A stretch of DNA of 64,000 nucleotides from Vespula vulgaris (taxonomy: Eukaryota; Arthropoda; Insecta; Hymenoptera; Vespidae): positions 434,001 through 498,000 of the forward strand of contig NC_066603.1 of the NCBI RefSeq assembly GCF_905475345.1, read 5' to 3'. Made by a program: the position numbers and the translations under genes. The notes under the pieces are model-generated. The model was not told the DNA's origin. It was given only the letters and a program-made list of their open reading frames with translations, and did not search any database. This document shows, piece after piece, positions 24,747-47,210 of this stretch (position 1 is the stretch's first letter; every line of letters starts with the position of its first letter).

Positions 24747-26543
24747 TTAACGAAGAGAATTTATTACTGCAGCTGTAAATTCTGTTGTTGAACTTTGGCC
24801 ACCTAAATCCTTTGTAAGAACCTTTCCATCGTTTAAAACTCTATTTAATGCATCTCGGATTTGTTCAGAGTAACGTTTCAAGTTCACATGATGTAGCAAC
24901 TTGACAGCACATAAAAGCATGGCTGTTGGGTTAGCAACATTCCTACCAACAGCTTCAGAATATGTATGTCTTGCACCCTGTATTATATATACATATTAGA
25001 CAGTAATATATATATATATATATATTGGTTATGAATAATTATTACAAGTAATTATTATAATCTTACCGGCTCAAAAACTACACACTCTGCACTGTATGTT
25101 GCACCAGGGACTACTCCAGCACCACCGACTAATCCAGATGCTAAATTATCTACAATATTGCCATATAAATTAGGCATGACCATGACATCGAATTGATGAG
25201 GATTGGATACCATTTGCATAGTGCAATTATCCACGATCATAGTTTCAAATGTAATTCTAAAAATTAATATGATCCATTGAAAATCTAATTTCGTAGAAAT
25301 AGCATGCAATACAATGTATTATGTATTCATTCTCACCTAGGATATAATTTTGCAATTTCTTGACACGATTTAAGGAAAAGACCATCACCTAATTTCATTA
25401 TATTGGCTTTATGAACACAAGTTACCTTTTTACGATTATTTTTAACTGCATAATCAAATGCAAATTTGGCAATTCTTTGACTTTTAGTCGCTGTCACTAT
25501 CTTTAAACACTCTACAACTCCTTTGACAGATTCGTGCTCCAGGGCAGAGTATTCACCTTCCGTTTGTTCTCTGATGATAACGCAATCTACATTTTGATGA
25601 CGGGACTTGACACCTGGCAGTGATTTTACGTGTACTACATTCGAATATAAATCTAAACTTCTACGTAATTTCATATTCAAAGTTTGTAGCTCTCCGGTAT
25701 GCGAATGATCTGGTGTGGCTAAAATGCCCTATGAAAAAAGAAAATAAAAAATGTTATAATAATTAAAATAAAAAGACACGTCTATGAATGTTTATACCTT
25801 TAAGCAAACTTTGTTCCTAGCAATACTGTTTGAAACTTGTTCAAGTGGTGCACTCAATGTTGGATTTACTTCGGATAAAAAATAAGGTTCAAATTCAATT
25901 GGAACATTGGCAGCTTTGAAAACATTTTGGACAGATAATACCAATTCTGGTCCTACACCATCTCCAGGAATTAAAGTACATTTTATTTTTCCCTCCTGTT
26001 CAACTATCTAGAAGAAGAAGCATGATAGAGATACAAAAATGAAAAACAAATTTATCATAAAACTTACATTTTCTTGATGAAGAACTGTTCCTACATGTAA
26101 GGGCCTAATAGCTCCCTTTTGGGCAGTCTGTTGGTACGGTAAGAATACAAATAATTAAAATACATATTAAACTATATTTTTTCAAAATAATCTTTCAAAA
26201 GTATTTGCCAATATTAACACTTAACATTAACGATGTAAACGTAAAACGAGTGATTATGCAAATATTTCCAAAATAACATAATTTGCGAAACTGAAATCTA
26301 TATCAACGATGAAGATCGTTGTTGATGTAATACCCTTAGCTTAATTTTCGGGTTACTGGTCTATACTGTTAAAAATCTTTTATATTATCGAATTAAACGG
26401 GAGAGGAAATAGTTGTTAGTTTTATAAGAAAGTTGAGAAATATCTTGAACTTATCGTAAGAAGAACAGGTTTTCTTTTATTTAAAAAGAATATTCTATTA
26501 CCTGAGAAAGTACTTTGCAAATATTTCTTGCTAGTAAAGCCAT
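24747..26543 (-). CDS. Idh3b: Isocitrate dehydrogenase [NAD] subunit beta, mitochondrial
   Basis: Six minus-strand exons (26543-26502, 26127-26068, 26007-25798, 25728-25337, 25256-25067, 24977-24747) encode 374 aa. The start MALLARNICKVLSQ is a basic mitochondrial presequence. Family blocks are IPGDGVGP (47-54), SLPGVKSRHQNVDCVIIREQTEGEYSALEHE (written here only to show the active-site-like loop; key residues R, R, E), KANIMKLGDG, and DVMVMPNLYGNIVDN. IREQTEGEY, GGAGVVPG and AVGRNVANPTAMLL match the beta rather than the gamma subunit (gamma has VRENTEGEY). Beta is a structural/regulatory partner in the alpha-beta-gamma enzyme that converts isocitrate to 2-oxoglutarate in the TCA cycle. The first exon carries only 14 codons. 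The gene is head to head with MTHFSD, 671 bp apart. Confidence 0.95.
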
Positions 26544-27214
26544 TTCTTACGATGAAAGAAGGTACTACTGTCGTTCTTACTCTTCACGTACAATCAGGGA
26601 CGTATACTACGACCTTCGATTATTTAAAATAAAAATAATTTTTCGATATTCAAGATTGAGTAGAGAATATTTCCTTGATAGCAAATTTATTCGCGAACGT
26701 GTACAAATTTATAGGCATATGAAATAATGACAGATTAGAACAGCACTTAATTTAATTCTATTTCGACATATTTTCAAAAAGAAATGGATTCTTTACTTCG
26801 TTATACATACTTAGATAATCGTCTGCCAAACATCGGGTACTTTCGGTAAACGTCGTATCTTTCTTTCATCGATACCCGCGAATATTCAAACTTATATTTT
26901 GATTAATGCGTAAATAATGAAAGTGCATGAAAATAAATGTAATTGTTTTTAACACTGTAATTTTTTATTTTTACTTGTGGACTATAATTGCCTTCTCTAC
27001 TAAAATATTTGTTTTCTTTTTAGTTTTATATTTCTAGAGGATTTTGACTTGCTATGTTTCTCGACATGATATCGTTGTATGGAAATAGAACAGTGGAGGG
27101 GATAAAGCAACAGGCAAATCGTGCTATTTTGGTAAAAAAGTTTATAAGCTTTTTTCTTTAGATAGTTTAATTTAATAATTGTTATTCAAAGATCGTGTAG
27201 TATAATTTTGTATT
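26544..27214. promoter_or_regulatory. Shared upstream region of IDH3B and MTHFSD
   Basis: Two divergently transcribed genes start at 26543 (minus) and 27215 (plus). The 671 bp between them must hold both promoters. No TATA box or CpG island is obvious; the DNA is AT-rich, as in other housekeeping promoters of this cluster. Shared control is inferred from the arrangement only. Confidence 0.5.
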
Positions 27215-28961
27215 ATGGCAGACGAAAAACTACGTGAGTTCATTCGTACAATATTACATTTTTCATTGTTAATTTTTTTATATGTTTTGTTTATTTGATG
27301 TTGATATTAATTTTTTTTTATTAATCCATAAATATTTATTTCGTATTAATCGACAATTAATTTGCCAAACAACTATTATATAATAGATAATATTTATTTT
27401 CAGCCGAAGAGGTGACCAAATATAGTTTCAGGTCTAAAACGTGGGATTATATGAAAAAAAACGGATTAGTAAGCTTTCCACTTAATATTCATAATCGCAT
27501 TCCAAACTTTAAAGGTGCTATAAAGGCAGCTCAACGTTTAACAGAGTTGGAAGAATTTAAGAAAGCAAAAACTATAGAAATCAGTCCAGACAAACCACAG
27601 AAGCCTGTAAGATATTTAGCTCTAGTAGCGAATAAAGAGATACTTGTCCCTATTCCAAGATTACGTTCTGGTCTGTTTCTTCATATTACGTCTGTAGCTG
27701 GTGCAACAAAAGCAGAATTGAAAACTCTTTCAACGATATATGGCTTGAAACAAGTTGGTAAACCGATTGGAGTTGATTCAAATATAAAGGTATAGTAGTT
27801 GTTTTTCTTAAAAGGAAAAAAAATTCTTGTTTACAATTATTACAGAATTCGAGTTTTGTTTTTACAGGTAGATTTAGTTGTATTAGGTTCTGTGTGTGTG
27901 AGTCGAGAAGGATACAGGCTTGGTAAAGGAGAAGGTTTCGCAGATTTGGAATTTGCAATGATGGTGCGAATGGGTGCAATAACAGAAAATACTAAGGTTA
28001 TTACAACCGTACATGACTGTCAAATAGTAGATGATCTTCCATCACAGTTGTTCAAAGAGCACGATGTACCTGTTGATATAATAATTACACCAACGCAAAC
28101 AATAATAGTCCAACAAAAAGTGAAAAAGTATTCTGGCATCATATGGGAAATGCTTAGTGAAAGAAAACTTGCGACTATGCCGGTGCTAAGACAGCTCAAA
28201 GAAATGGATGAAAAGTACGTTTTAACGTAAGAAACTTCTTCCAATCGATTTTCATAATTATATTCATAACGTTTACTTTTTGTTCAGAGAAGGAAAGATA
28301 GTAATTCTAAAGGAAGTAGATTCTGACACAGAAACAAAACAATATTACAAAAATCACACTAAACGTTTGAAATATAAAAAACGATTCAATCCGAATCAAT
28401 TTCCATTTAAAACAGAAGATTCTGCTCCTGAGGAAGAAAGTATTAAGAAGATAAAAAAATCATTTCCAAAAAAGAGGTATTCCAGAAATGTGAAAAAAGG
28501 AGAAAATATTGATCCTTCTTCTAAAGATAAAGAGGTAAGATTAATATTCCTTTGTTCTTGTTAATTAATACTAATCTTTCTATTATAATATTTTTAAGGA
28601 AAAAAAACTCGGAAAAAGTACTGAACGCAGAAAATATGCTAATCCAAGACTGAAATCAAATATTGACTTTTCTTTAAAATTATCGAATATCTCGTACGGC
28701 GTAAGAGTACGCGATTTAAAAAATGCTTTGCTAGAACGTGGTGTTAAACCAAACGAGATAATCTGGCAAGGATATCGTGGTATTTGTTATCTTCATTTTA
28801 ACAAACTCAGAGGTGAAAATATATCCCCGCATCAACCAGTTCAAGTAGATTCCATAGTAGCGAATTTACAACAGCTTCGAATCGGCGATTCGACGGATAT
28901 AATCGTCGAACCTGCGAAACCAATTTCTAGAATCGAAGTAACAGATGTGTCGGCTGTATAA
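27215..28961 (+). CDS. MTHFSD: MTHFSD (methenyltetrahydrofolate synthase domain-containing protein)
   Basis: Five exons, 27215-27233, 27404-27789, 27868-28214, 28288-28534 and 28599-28961, give 453 aa. The start exon codes only MADEKL before splicing into PEEVTKYSFRSKTWDYM. Residues ~10-230 have the 5-formyltetrahydrofolate cyclo-ligase-like fold (LRSGLFLHIT; VDLVVLGSVCVSREGYRLGKG; DLEFAMMVRMGAI). A Lys/Arg/Glu-rich linker (~250-350: KRLKYKKRF, KKIKKSFPKKR) leads to a C-terminal RRM from about residue 358 (LKLSNISYGVRVRDL; GICYLHFNKL). The Gly-rich GKGEGFADLE loop is retained, but catalytic activity of this family is unproven. The vertebrate homologue is an RNA-binding protein linked to stress granules. 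The basic linker may also serve as a nuclear signal. Neighbour IDH3B is divergent. Confidence 0.92.
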
Positions 28962-31191
28962 AATAAGACTTGAAAATGTTTACTTTATTTACAAATATTT
29001 TCTAACTGAATTTATTTAGTTGGGGACGACTGTCCTATATAAAGCAGAAATCATTTGAAATTGAAGGACGTATACGAGTTTACAGAAAAAAAAAGTATAC
29101 ACGCGTAAAAGAATATTTTGTTTTTTATCGTAATAATCGCTGAAATCAGGATATAGAATTAATTTGTTATACTGTTCTACGAAAGAATATTTTTGTAATA
29201 TTTTTAATTAGTGAAAGATGAGAATGGCAAGATGTTAAAGATCCCTCGTATATCGTACTGTGATGACTTTAAAAATATTATTACATGTTGTTTGATAATT
29301 CGATTGAATTTAATGGTAAATTTGAAGTTAAAGATTATTATAAGTCTGAATCAGCTTTATACGAAATATAGATACTTTATGATTTATCGTTAGACTCGCA
29401 AGAAAGCTTTTTTTTAATCTATTATTTATTAAAGCTGCAAGTAAAAGCTGTATATTATTTTGTTATTAAGTGTATCTACGTTGTACGTATTTGATTTACT
29501 CATCTAAACGATCTAATGTAAAATTTCTAAATCTTTATTTTCTATATATAAATTTACTGTGATCACGTAAAGAATACTTAAACATAGAAACAGATTTATA
29601 TTATTTTTGTGAGTTGTTGAGAGAGCCAAGGCAATTAATAATAGATAGGACTCGTATCTGCGATAATAAGTTGTGACATTTATCGAATGACGACAATAGT
29701 TGCTGCATTAGTTTATACATTAATTGGTACATGCGGAAATAAGAAGCTGCGTTTTTGTCACTTATGTAAGAAGAAAGGAAATACTCTATTTTTTCTGAAC
29801 GAATATTTTCACACGAAAGATGTAACATTTTTGAAATCTAATCTTAGAGAAGTATGCTTCCATGATACAACAAACCGCTTTTAGATACATATAGTGGGCT
29901 TCCATGTTACGCGAGATACAAAAAAGATATGAATTTGTATGCGTTTGTTAATGAGCAGGTCTACGGCAATATTTTGTGATATTAATAATTATTATTTGTT
30001 GTCTTTAAGATATAGTTGTAATGCTTCACGATGGTATTTACTTTTATTAATATATTAACATACTATGTTTTTATAATTGTCACAATGTATACAAATTCTA
30101 CGTATAAAGAAAATATCTTTTTTCTTTTCTTTTTTTTCATTTGTTATTTTTTATCGTTATAACACAATATATTTTTTGTCTATTTTATACGTATGTATGT
30201 ATATACAATGATGAATAATTCAACGTAATTATTAGCGATAGCAAATCTCAATCTATTTTATACACACTTACATACATATGTATTTTGCGATTTTGACTAG
30301 AGAAACAAGCTTGATAAATGCATAAAGATACGAAGAAAAAGAAAAATAATCGTGTTTAAAAAATTTTGAAAGAATAAAGAGTATTATCATTTAAATATAC
30401 GTTGGTTATTGTAAATGGATTTTCATAATTTGTACGTCCATAAAACGTAGCGAGTTTTGTAACGCGAGTGGGAGAAGGAAATCGAGAAAAGATTCTTTGT
30501 GTGTTTCGTTTGGTCGACCAGGCGCCGTTGCTATCGATTACTTGACGATTCTCGGACAAAACGTGGTCTGCATTCGATCCATCAATTCCAATTATAGAAG
30601 AGAGCGGAGATTTTTTCCCGATCTGTTCGCTTTACGAATCCTGTCGGCCATATTTCATACTAATCGCATTTACCTTTTACAAAAATGATATCTCTTAGTG
30701 AAAACGACTTCGTTTGCTATTTCTAGCGGTATACTCGAGGAATTTTCTAACAACCCGACGGAGTAACGTTAAACTATAAGTAATGCGAAACTTTTTGGAA
30801 AGCAAACGATGAATCGGCAAAGTGTATTTGCACGAGATTCGATCGTTTCGTTAAATAAATTCTGAGGGAAATCCTTTCCACTCGGCGGATACACCGTATG
30901 GATCATTTCTATAAACATCTTTCATAATCTTTCGCCGTCTCTAACGATGCCTATTATTTTTATTCTCTAAAAGGTCTACGAATCAAAATGCAAACCTAAT
31001 CAGGATCTACTTGTAATTAATATTACAGCGTTTTTTGCACGATCATCTTTATGGAAAGCTAGAACGATAGATTATATTGATCGATAATGGTAATTATTAG
31101 GCGATCGATCGATCGGTCGATCGATCACGATCATATATCTTATAGACATCATCGTTTTATAAGGTTCCTGTAAAAAATGATTCAATTAAAT
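28962..31191. other. Convergent intergenic interval MTHFSD / STK32
   Basis: No conserved coding exon seen. From 29 to 30.4 kb the DNA is very AT-rich with T-runs; from 30.4 kb CpG words return, marking a compositional border. A minus-strand AATAAA at 30958-30963, about 230 bp after the STK32 stop codon, is a likely poly(A) signal. GATC repeats occur near 31100-31127. Confidence 0.5.
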
Positions 31192-41384
<10,193 letters not shown>

Positions 41385-43280
41385 TTTTTTCTCCTTAATG
41401 ACTCTCGAAACGTGACACGAGTGGTGGTGGCCCGTATAAACTGGAAATCCACTCGGAAGTCTCATACTTCCACATTTTCCGCACTAAATTCTTCATTGGA
41501 TCTCGGCCAATGGATTTCGAAGTGCATCGGGACGAGCTATGTATCGATGATCTTCCGCTTGTCATCGATCGCCCTCGTATATGTTTCCCTTGTTTGTGGA
41601 TTTAACTCCTTCCCCTCCTTCTCTCTACGGTCGTCGAAGATACCGATTGGGATGTTAATTAGGAACGCTCTCGTGCTAACGAGCGTCAACATCGAAACGA
41701 GAAACGTATTCGCGAAGATCGAATAAGCGATGAGACATCCGACGTAAGTAAGTAAAGTAACTAAGTACTTGTTTTCGATCTAGAGTCGTCCAAATAAATG
41801 GCGCCAATTTGGAACGTAGCACTTATTGTTAAATCCGTTAGAATGCCTTTGTTTTCGACCGAACGTCTATCGATTTCTAAGCTTATTGGAACAACGTGTG
41901 TATTGTGTGTATCTAGCAGAGTAAATTCAATTGGTAGACAAAATTAGCTCGGCTGCGATTTCGTGCTCGGCCTTCGGTCTCATTACTTTATTTCCTTTCG
42001 TTGGATTCGACAGTGAAAAGAATTAAAAAAAAAAAAAGAAAAAAAATGTATTCTCTCGTTGATAGAACCAATTACGGTTTCGTTCCTTCTTCTAAGGAAA
42101 ATTATAAGATATTCAAGCTCTCTATCTCTCTCTCTCTCTCTCCCATCTTATTCCTTCGAATATCGAGTTACACTTATACGGAAAAGAAGAGGTCATGTGC
42201 AGAGAAGAGGTTTAACGAAGTTAATTAGCGCGTGGGAGAAAGTCGACTTCCGTAAGCGAAGAATATCCTCTTATCGAACTTAATTAAAACCTGTATTATT
42301 TCTTAGAAACGTGAGCGCGTGCGTGTGCGTCAAGAATCGTCTCGCGTTGTAATGCGAGAAGAAAAAGAAACGAAACGAAGGGTGGTTGTTGAAGTCTTTC
42401 GAATGAAAGAATCGACCTTATTCGCGATTGTTTCGCGAAAGCCCTTTCAAAAAATTATTTTCTTCTCGACTTATTACTTTTCCCAACGACTTCTTTCAAG
42501 TTATCGTCTAAACGAGGATGTCAAAATTTGAATGGAAGTTAGTTGAAAAGCTGCCGTGCCAGTTTCCCTCTTCCTTTTAAAAGTAGTTCCTTTTGTAGGG
42601 ACAGAGAGAGAGAAAGAGAGAGAGGAGGGGAGTGGGAAGAAGGGAGAAAGAAAGAGAAAAAGAGAGCGAAAGAGAAGCGCGCCACCTTTTGTCAAGAGAA
42701 AATCTGTCAAATGTGACAGACGAGTATAAGACGAGTTGCTGCGAACGCGCGCGATACTTTCCGACCTATCAACTCCGTTTGTCTCGAACATAAATAAAAA
42801 AAAAAAAAAAAAAGAAATGATCATAAACTCCAAAATTTTAAGAACGTTTAAGATAATCGAGTTATAAGAAACTTTCCCGCGCGCGGCACATTTGAAACCG
42901 AGCCTCTAGAGTCGAACTAAACTAATCCTTTGAAAATAGAAATAGGAAGAACGTACTGTAAGTATTAGTTGGAAATACCGATCATCAGCTTCGTTTTCGA
43001 TGCTCCAAATCCTCTTGAAAAAAATAATCGACCCGCCGGAAGGTTCCCACGTGATATCGAAGTGTCGTTCAACAGAATGAACACTTTTGTCGAGAGTTCA
43101 AAAGGATTCTTCGTATTCCTTCGGGAAGAAGCGGGAACAGGAAAGGAGTTATCACGTTCGCGGTCGCCGTACGAGTGTCCGCTCTCCGTTGGACGGTTCA
43201 ATGTAACGCGCTTCCAACGGCGTCCTCCTACTATCGTGTGCGTGAATCTCTCTCTCTCTCTCTCTCTCTCTCTTACTTAC

Positions 43281-43400
43281 TCTCTTTTGACGATGGAGAA
43301 TCGCGTCTGCGCGAGCGTCCGCGCGTTTGAGCGCGTGCCATGTGTAGTCGGGCGTCCCGACGCTTTCCGACCCGACTAGACGTCCATTCTCTGTCTCTCT
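43281..43400 (-). other. Possible non-coding first exon of STK32
   Basis: On the minus strand a locally GC- and CpG-rich stretch (about 43400 to 43281) ends in AGA|GTAAGTAAG, a near-perfect splice donor. A plausible acceptor (TTTCCAG) lies about 60 bp upstream of the STK32 start codon, near 41442. Joining them would give a leader spliced over 1.8 kb. There is no transcript evidence, so this is inference. Confidence 0.3.
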
Positions 43401-44571
43401 CTCTCTCCTTCTCTCCCTGTTATTCGCATTTACATGATCGAGCAGATGGCAGTGGCACGCACGATCGCGATGACGGAGAGCCGGCTGTTCTCGTCTCTAG
43501 CCAGGTTCGCCGTTTCTTTAACTCCTTTTCAAAGAGAAATTCTACGCTTCTCGAGTCGAGTTGCGTTCTCGACTTGAATTCTCTACGGTAGAAAAATTCA
43601 CACACGATATCCCTTTATGGAAGAGCAAGCACGGGTTACCTACGTTCAGATTTATGTATACCTAATTGATAATTTATCGGATTCTATACAAGGAGCAAAG
43701 AAAAAAAAAAAGGGAAAAATAAGGCAACGCATTACGCAAGAATAACAGAGATAGAGAAAATCCCGAAGAAATGCTAGTAAAGCGATAAGGAATTAGAACG
43801 GGAACGAGATATTAAATCAATTTGTAAATAAAATCAGCACGGCAGTCAATGACGTTAACAAAGTTTTGCATCGAAAGCGTTGGCAATTCGCTAATCGATA
43901 ATAAGAATCGTTTCCGTAGGGTAACTCCAATGGAAATAGGATTCGTACTTGGCGAACTAACGAAAATCGTAATGCAATTAGAGAATTGCCGAAGATAGAC
44001 AGAGATGGAGATAGAGAATCGAGAGACGGAGAAGGGTGTGTATAACAAAATTTCCTATCGTTGCCACAGCTGATGCCATTTCCGCCTTGGCGCATACCAA
44101 TCACGTTTCCCTCCCTTCTCCGTCCTCGTAATTCTACCTCCCCTGTCCCTTCTCCTCCGCACCCCGACTCCATCGCACATTTTCTCTCCCCAACCGACCG
44201 TTTCCCTTTTCATCCTGTCCGTGTCTCGCCATTATATGGAAAAGTGGCTCTCCCTTTTCTCCTTCGAGCCTCTCTCTCTCTCTCTCTCTCTCTCTTTTTC
44301 TTCGCCTCCACGTGGTGTTGTATTTCTTTTTCGGACGGTACTTCGAATTCGAAGAGCATAGGTAAAACAAATATTTACACGATGGCTGTCATCGAAATTA
44401 GAAAAGGAAGAAGGAAAAAAAAAAAGAGAAAAAAAGGAGAAAAAAGCCAGAGATATAAAAGAACCCACGATATTTCTTCTTCTTTAACAGTCTACGTTAG
44501 GATCAATAACGACGTCGTGTGCATTCGCTCGAGTCTGCTTGAAATAAATCGAATAAACCTCGACTAAAGAC

Positions 44572-44572
<1 letters not shown>

Positions 44573-44606
<34 letters not shown>
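44573..44606. repeat. (GA)n tract
   Basis: Seventeen GA units, part of the dense GA/CT field upstream of Star. A candidate GAGA-factor or CLAMP-like landing site. Confidence 0.85.
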
Positions 44607-44609
<3 letters not shown>

Positions 44610-44821
44610 TCGACAAGTTGAGAACCCCTGTTCTCTCTACCTGGCCAAGCTAGGAGAACGGTAGAGTGTCCTCGTAAAAGCGAGCGAGAAAGGCGATCGT
44701 GTAAAGTTGAAGGGGATAGACGATGAACGGGCTAGAGTTCGACGGTGTGGGCCGTTTAAAGAAGGACACCCGATGTATAGAGGCACATAGAGAGGGAGAT
44801 AGAGAGAAGGCATTGTACTCC

Positions 44822-44908
44822 TCGTCGTCGTCATCGTCGTCGTCGTTGCCGTCGCTATCGCCGTCGCCGTCGCCGTCGCCGTCGTCGTCGTCGTCGCCGT
44901 CGCCGTTG

Positions 44909-44963
<55 letters not shown>

Positions 44964-44969
44964 GGTGGT
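44822..44969. repeat. (GTC)n trinucleotide array
   Basis: About 148 bp of GTC/GCC units; the part 44911-44962 is almost uninterrupted GTC after two GCC variants. Imperfect units cluster at the left, pure units at the right, as in a growing microsatellite. All six frames are open or nearly so, giving false poly-Ser, poly-Arg and poly-Thr proteins. Confidence 0.9.
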
Positions 44970-45222
44970 GTTGGGGCCGTTTCCAGGTGCCAGCGAGGAG
45001 GGCACACGCAGTCGGTGCTCGTCACGAGCCAGCAACCGTCGTCCTCCGTGCCACACCGTCCTCTCTTCTTCTCCAAACGTGTGCGTGTTCCATCTCGTTC
45101 TCTCTCTCTCTCTCTCTTCCTCTCCCTCTCCCTCTCTCTTTCTCTCTCTGTCTTTCGTACGATGAGTCAAGAAGAAGGAAACGTCTCTTTCTCAGAGAGG
45201 ACAAACGCCCGACGCTGAAGTC

Positions 45223-45250
45223 CCTCTCTCTCTCTCTCTCTCTCTCTCTC
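45223..45250. repeat. (CT)n tract
   Basis: Fourteen CT units, reverse-oriented member of the same GA/CT field; another mixed CT tract lies at 45092-45147. Confidence 0.85.
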
Positions 45251-47175
45251 ATGAATACGAAGAATCGTGGGAAAGAGAGAGATCGGTATATACAGAAAGA
45301 GAGTGAGTCGGAGTTTAAGAAGAAAAGAGAAAGACTCATCGACAGAGCTGCACTGCGGCTATACCCTCCTCTCTTTCTTTCGCTCCCTTCTAGCCGACGA
45401 CTCTCAGTCGGCGAGTAGTCGCTTTGCGAGTCGTAGTCCCTCATTCTCTTTCTTTCCTTCTTTGTCATGACTCCTCTCCGTAGAGAGGAGGAGGAGACAT
45501 AGAAAAGTTCCTTTACGTTTACATTCTTCTCGGTGCAAAGCGAGGACGCTACTTCGTAAAGTGCACCGCGCGTGTGGGTCGGCCGGACGAAAGGAAATCG
45601 AGAGAAAGAGAGTGGGAGAGAAAGGAAGAAGAGAGGGGCAAGAGGAGGAGGAGGAGGAGGAGGAAGAGGAGGAGAAGAGAGAGAGAGAGAGAGAGAAAGA
45701 CAGAAAGAAAGAGAGAAAGAGAGATGAGCACGCTCTCCTACAGTCGCGCAAACGAAAGCCGAATGTGTACGGGACAGCGAGCGTGTCACGGACGAGATGT
45801 AAAGCTTCCCGCGATCGAAGTACGGTGCTGTTAAAGCTGCGTTTCCATCGGCATTTAAAATCGACCAAGAAAGAACTGCCAAAAACTGGAGCCCGTCAAG
45901 ACTAAGTACGTATCGATAAACAAAGAAAAAAAGAAAAACAAAAAAAAAGAGAGAAAGAATCCGTCGAGTTACGAGCGTGTTTTGGATTTTAATTCCTTCG
46001 AAGGGAACGTTCTTTTAGAGCGTTGGATAGTAACAATTATGTGAACTCGTTTGTTTCTTCTTTCTTTTTGTTATTTTCTTTTCCTTTGTTTTTTTTTCTT
46101 TTTCTTTTTTGTGCGGGCCTATCGGTGCACGAAAGTGTGAGTGATACGTAGGATATATAATATATGAAGTTCTCTTTTAAACGCAGTGAATCACGCCGAT
46201 ATCTTTCTCAACTTGTTATGCATCATTTTTCGTTTTTACGACTATGTTATGTATTACGGATATGTTTACTAACGACGTGTATATACTAGCGTTTACGACT
46301 AGAGAGACCAATGTGAAAGCTATGCGAACCTATCGTATCCTACCTACAACTTATTACATTTAAATGATATATATGTACGTTGAAATCGATCGATCGATAT
46401 CGCTCACGACGAGAGTGGCATTACTTCGCAAAGGTTTCAGTCTTTCCTCCAAATGACGATTGTTTTCTTTTCTCTCTTTACGTTTTATTTCTCTCTGTCT
46501 TTCTCTCTCTTTTGCTTGCTTTTCCCCTTTTTTCTCTCTACCATCGCCATAAATTCAATATAAAAGGCAAAGAAAGCTTTTAACGATGGAAAACAAGAGG
46601 ATCACGTTTTTACAACTTGCTTTTTTTTTTCATTTCTATGCGCTTCTCTGTCTTCTTTCTATCTTTCTTTTCGTTGTTTTCCATTTCACCAATTCGGATG
46701 TTTGTTGCGTTGGTACGTAAAGTTGGAATTAGAAAAATGTCATTCGAGTGAAACGAGTAGGAGTCGTACTCTCCCAACAAAAACGCAAATTTAATGCTTT
46801 GGTAAAAAAAGGTGAGAGAGAAAGAGAGAGAAAAGAGAACTATCATTTGCACAATGCTCGTTTATTGGAACTAGGTAAAACGTATAGTGGCCGATCCGTT
46901 ATTCTCTTGTTTGACGTCAAAAGAAAGGGGTAATTAGATCGGTCGTTTGTTCTCTCTCTTTCTCTCTCTCTCTTTCTGTCACACCGTCGTTATGTCAAAA
47001 AGATCGAAGACCGAAACGCGAAGCGTTGTTTCGTTTCCATAATTAAACGAAATTGTTGAATTTTACGAACATCGAGCGTTCTTCTAATTGCACAACGTTC
47101 GTCCGATGTCACGATTTGTTATATTTTCCTTCCTTTCTTTCTTCCTTCTATTCAAATATCTCCGAATCTTTTACG

Positions 47176-47210
<35 letters not shown>

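Noticed and set aside
25333..25680. IDH3 gamma subunit as identity of the 24.7-26.5 kb gene
   Set aside because: Motifs IIREQTEGEY, GGAGVVPG and AVGRNVANPTAML fit beta; gamma carries VRENTEGEY and other residues at these positions.
44723..45418. 231-codon plus-strand poly-Ser frame
   Set aside because: Produced by the GTC array and CT tracts; low complexity throughout, and frames on the other strand are equally open.
45022..45882. 286-codon minus-strand frame, longest single frame of the region
   Set aside because: Composed of GA/CT microsatellite translation (Ser/Leu and Arg/Glu runs) with no domain.
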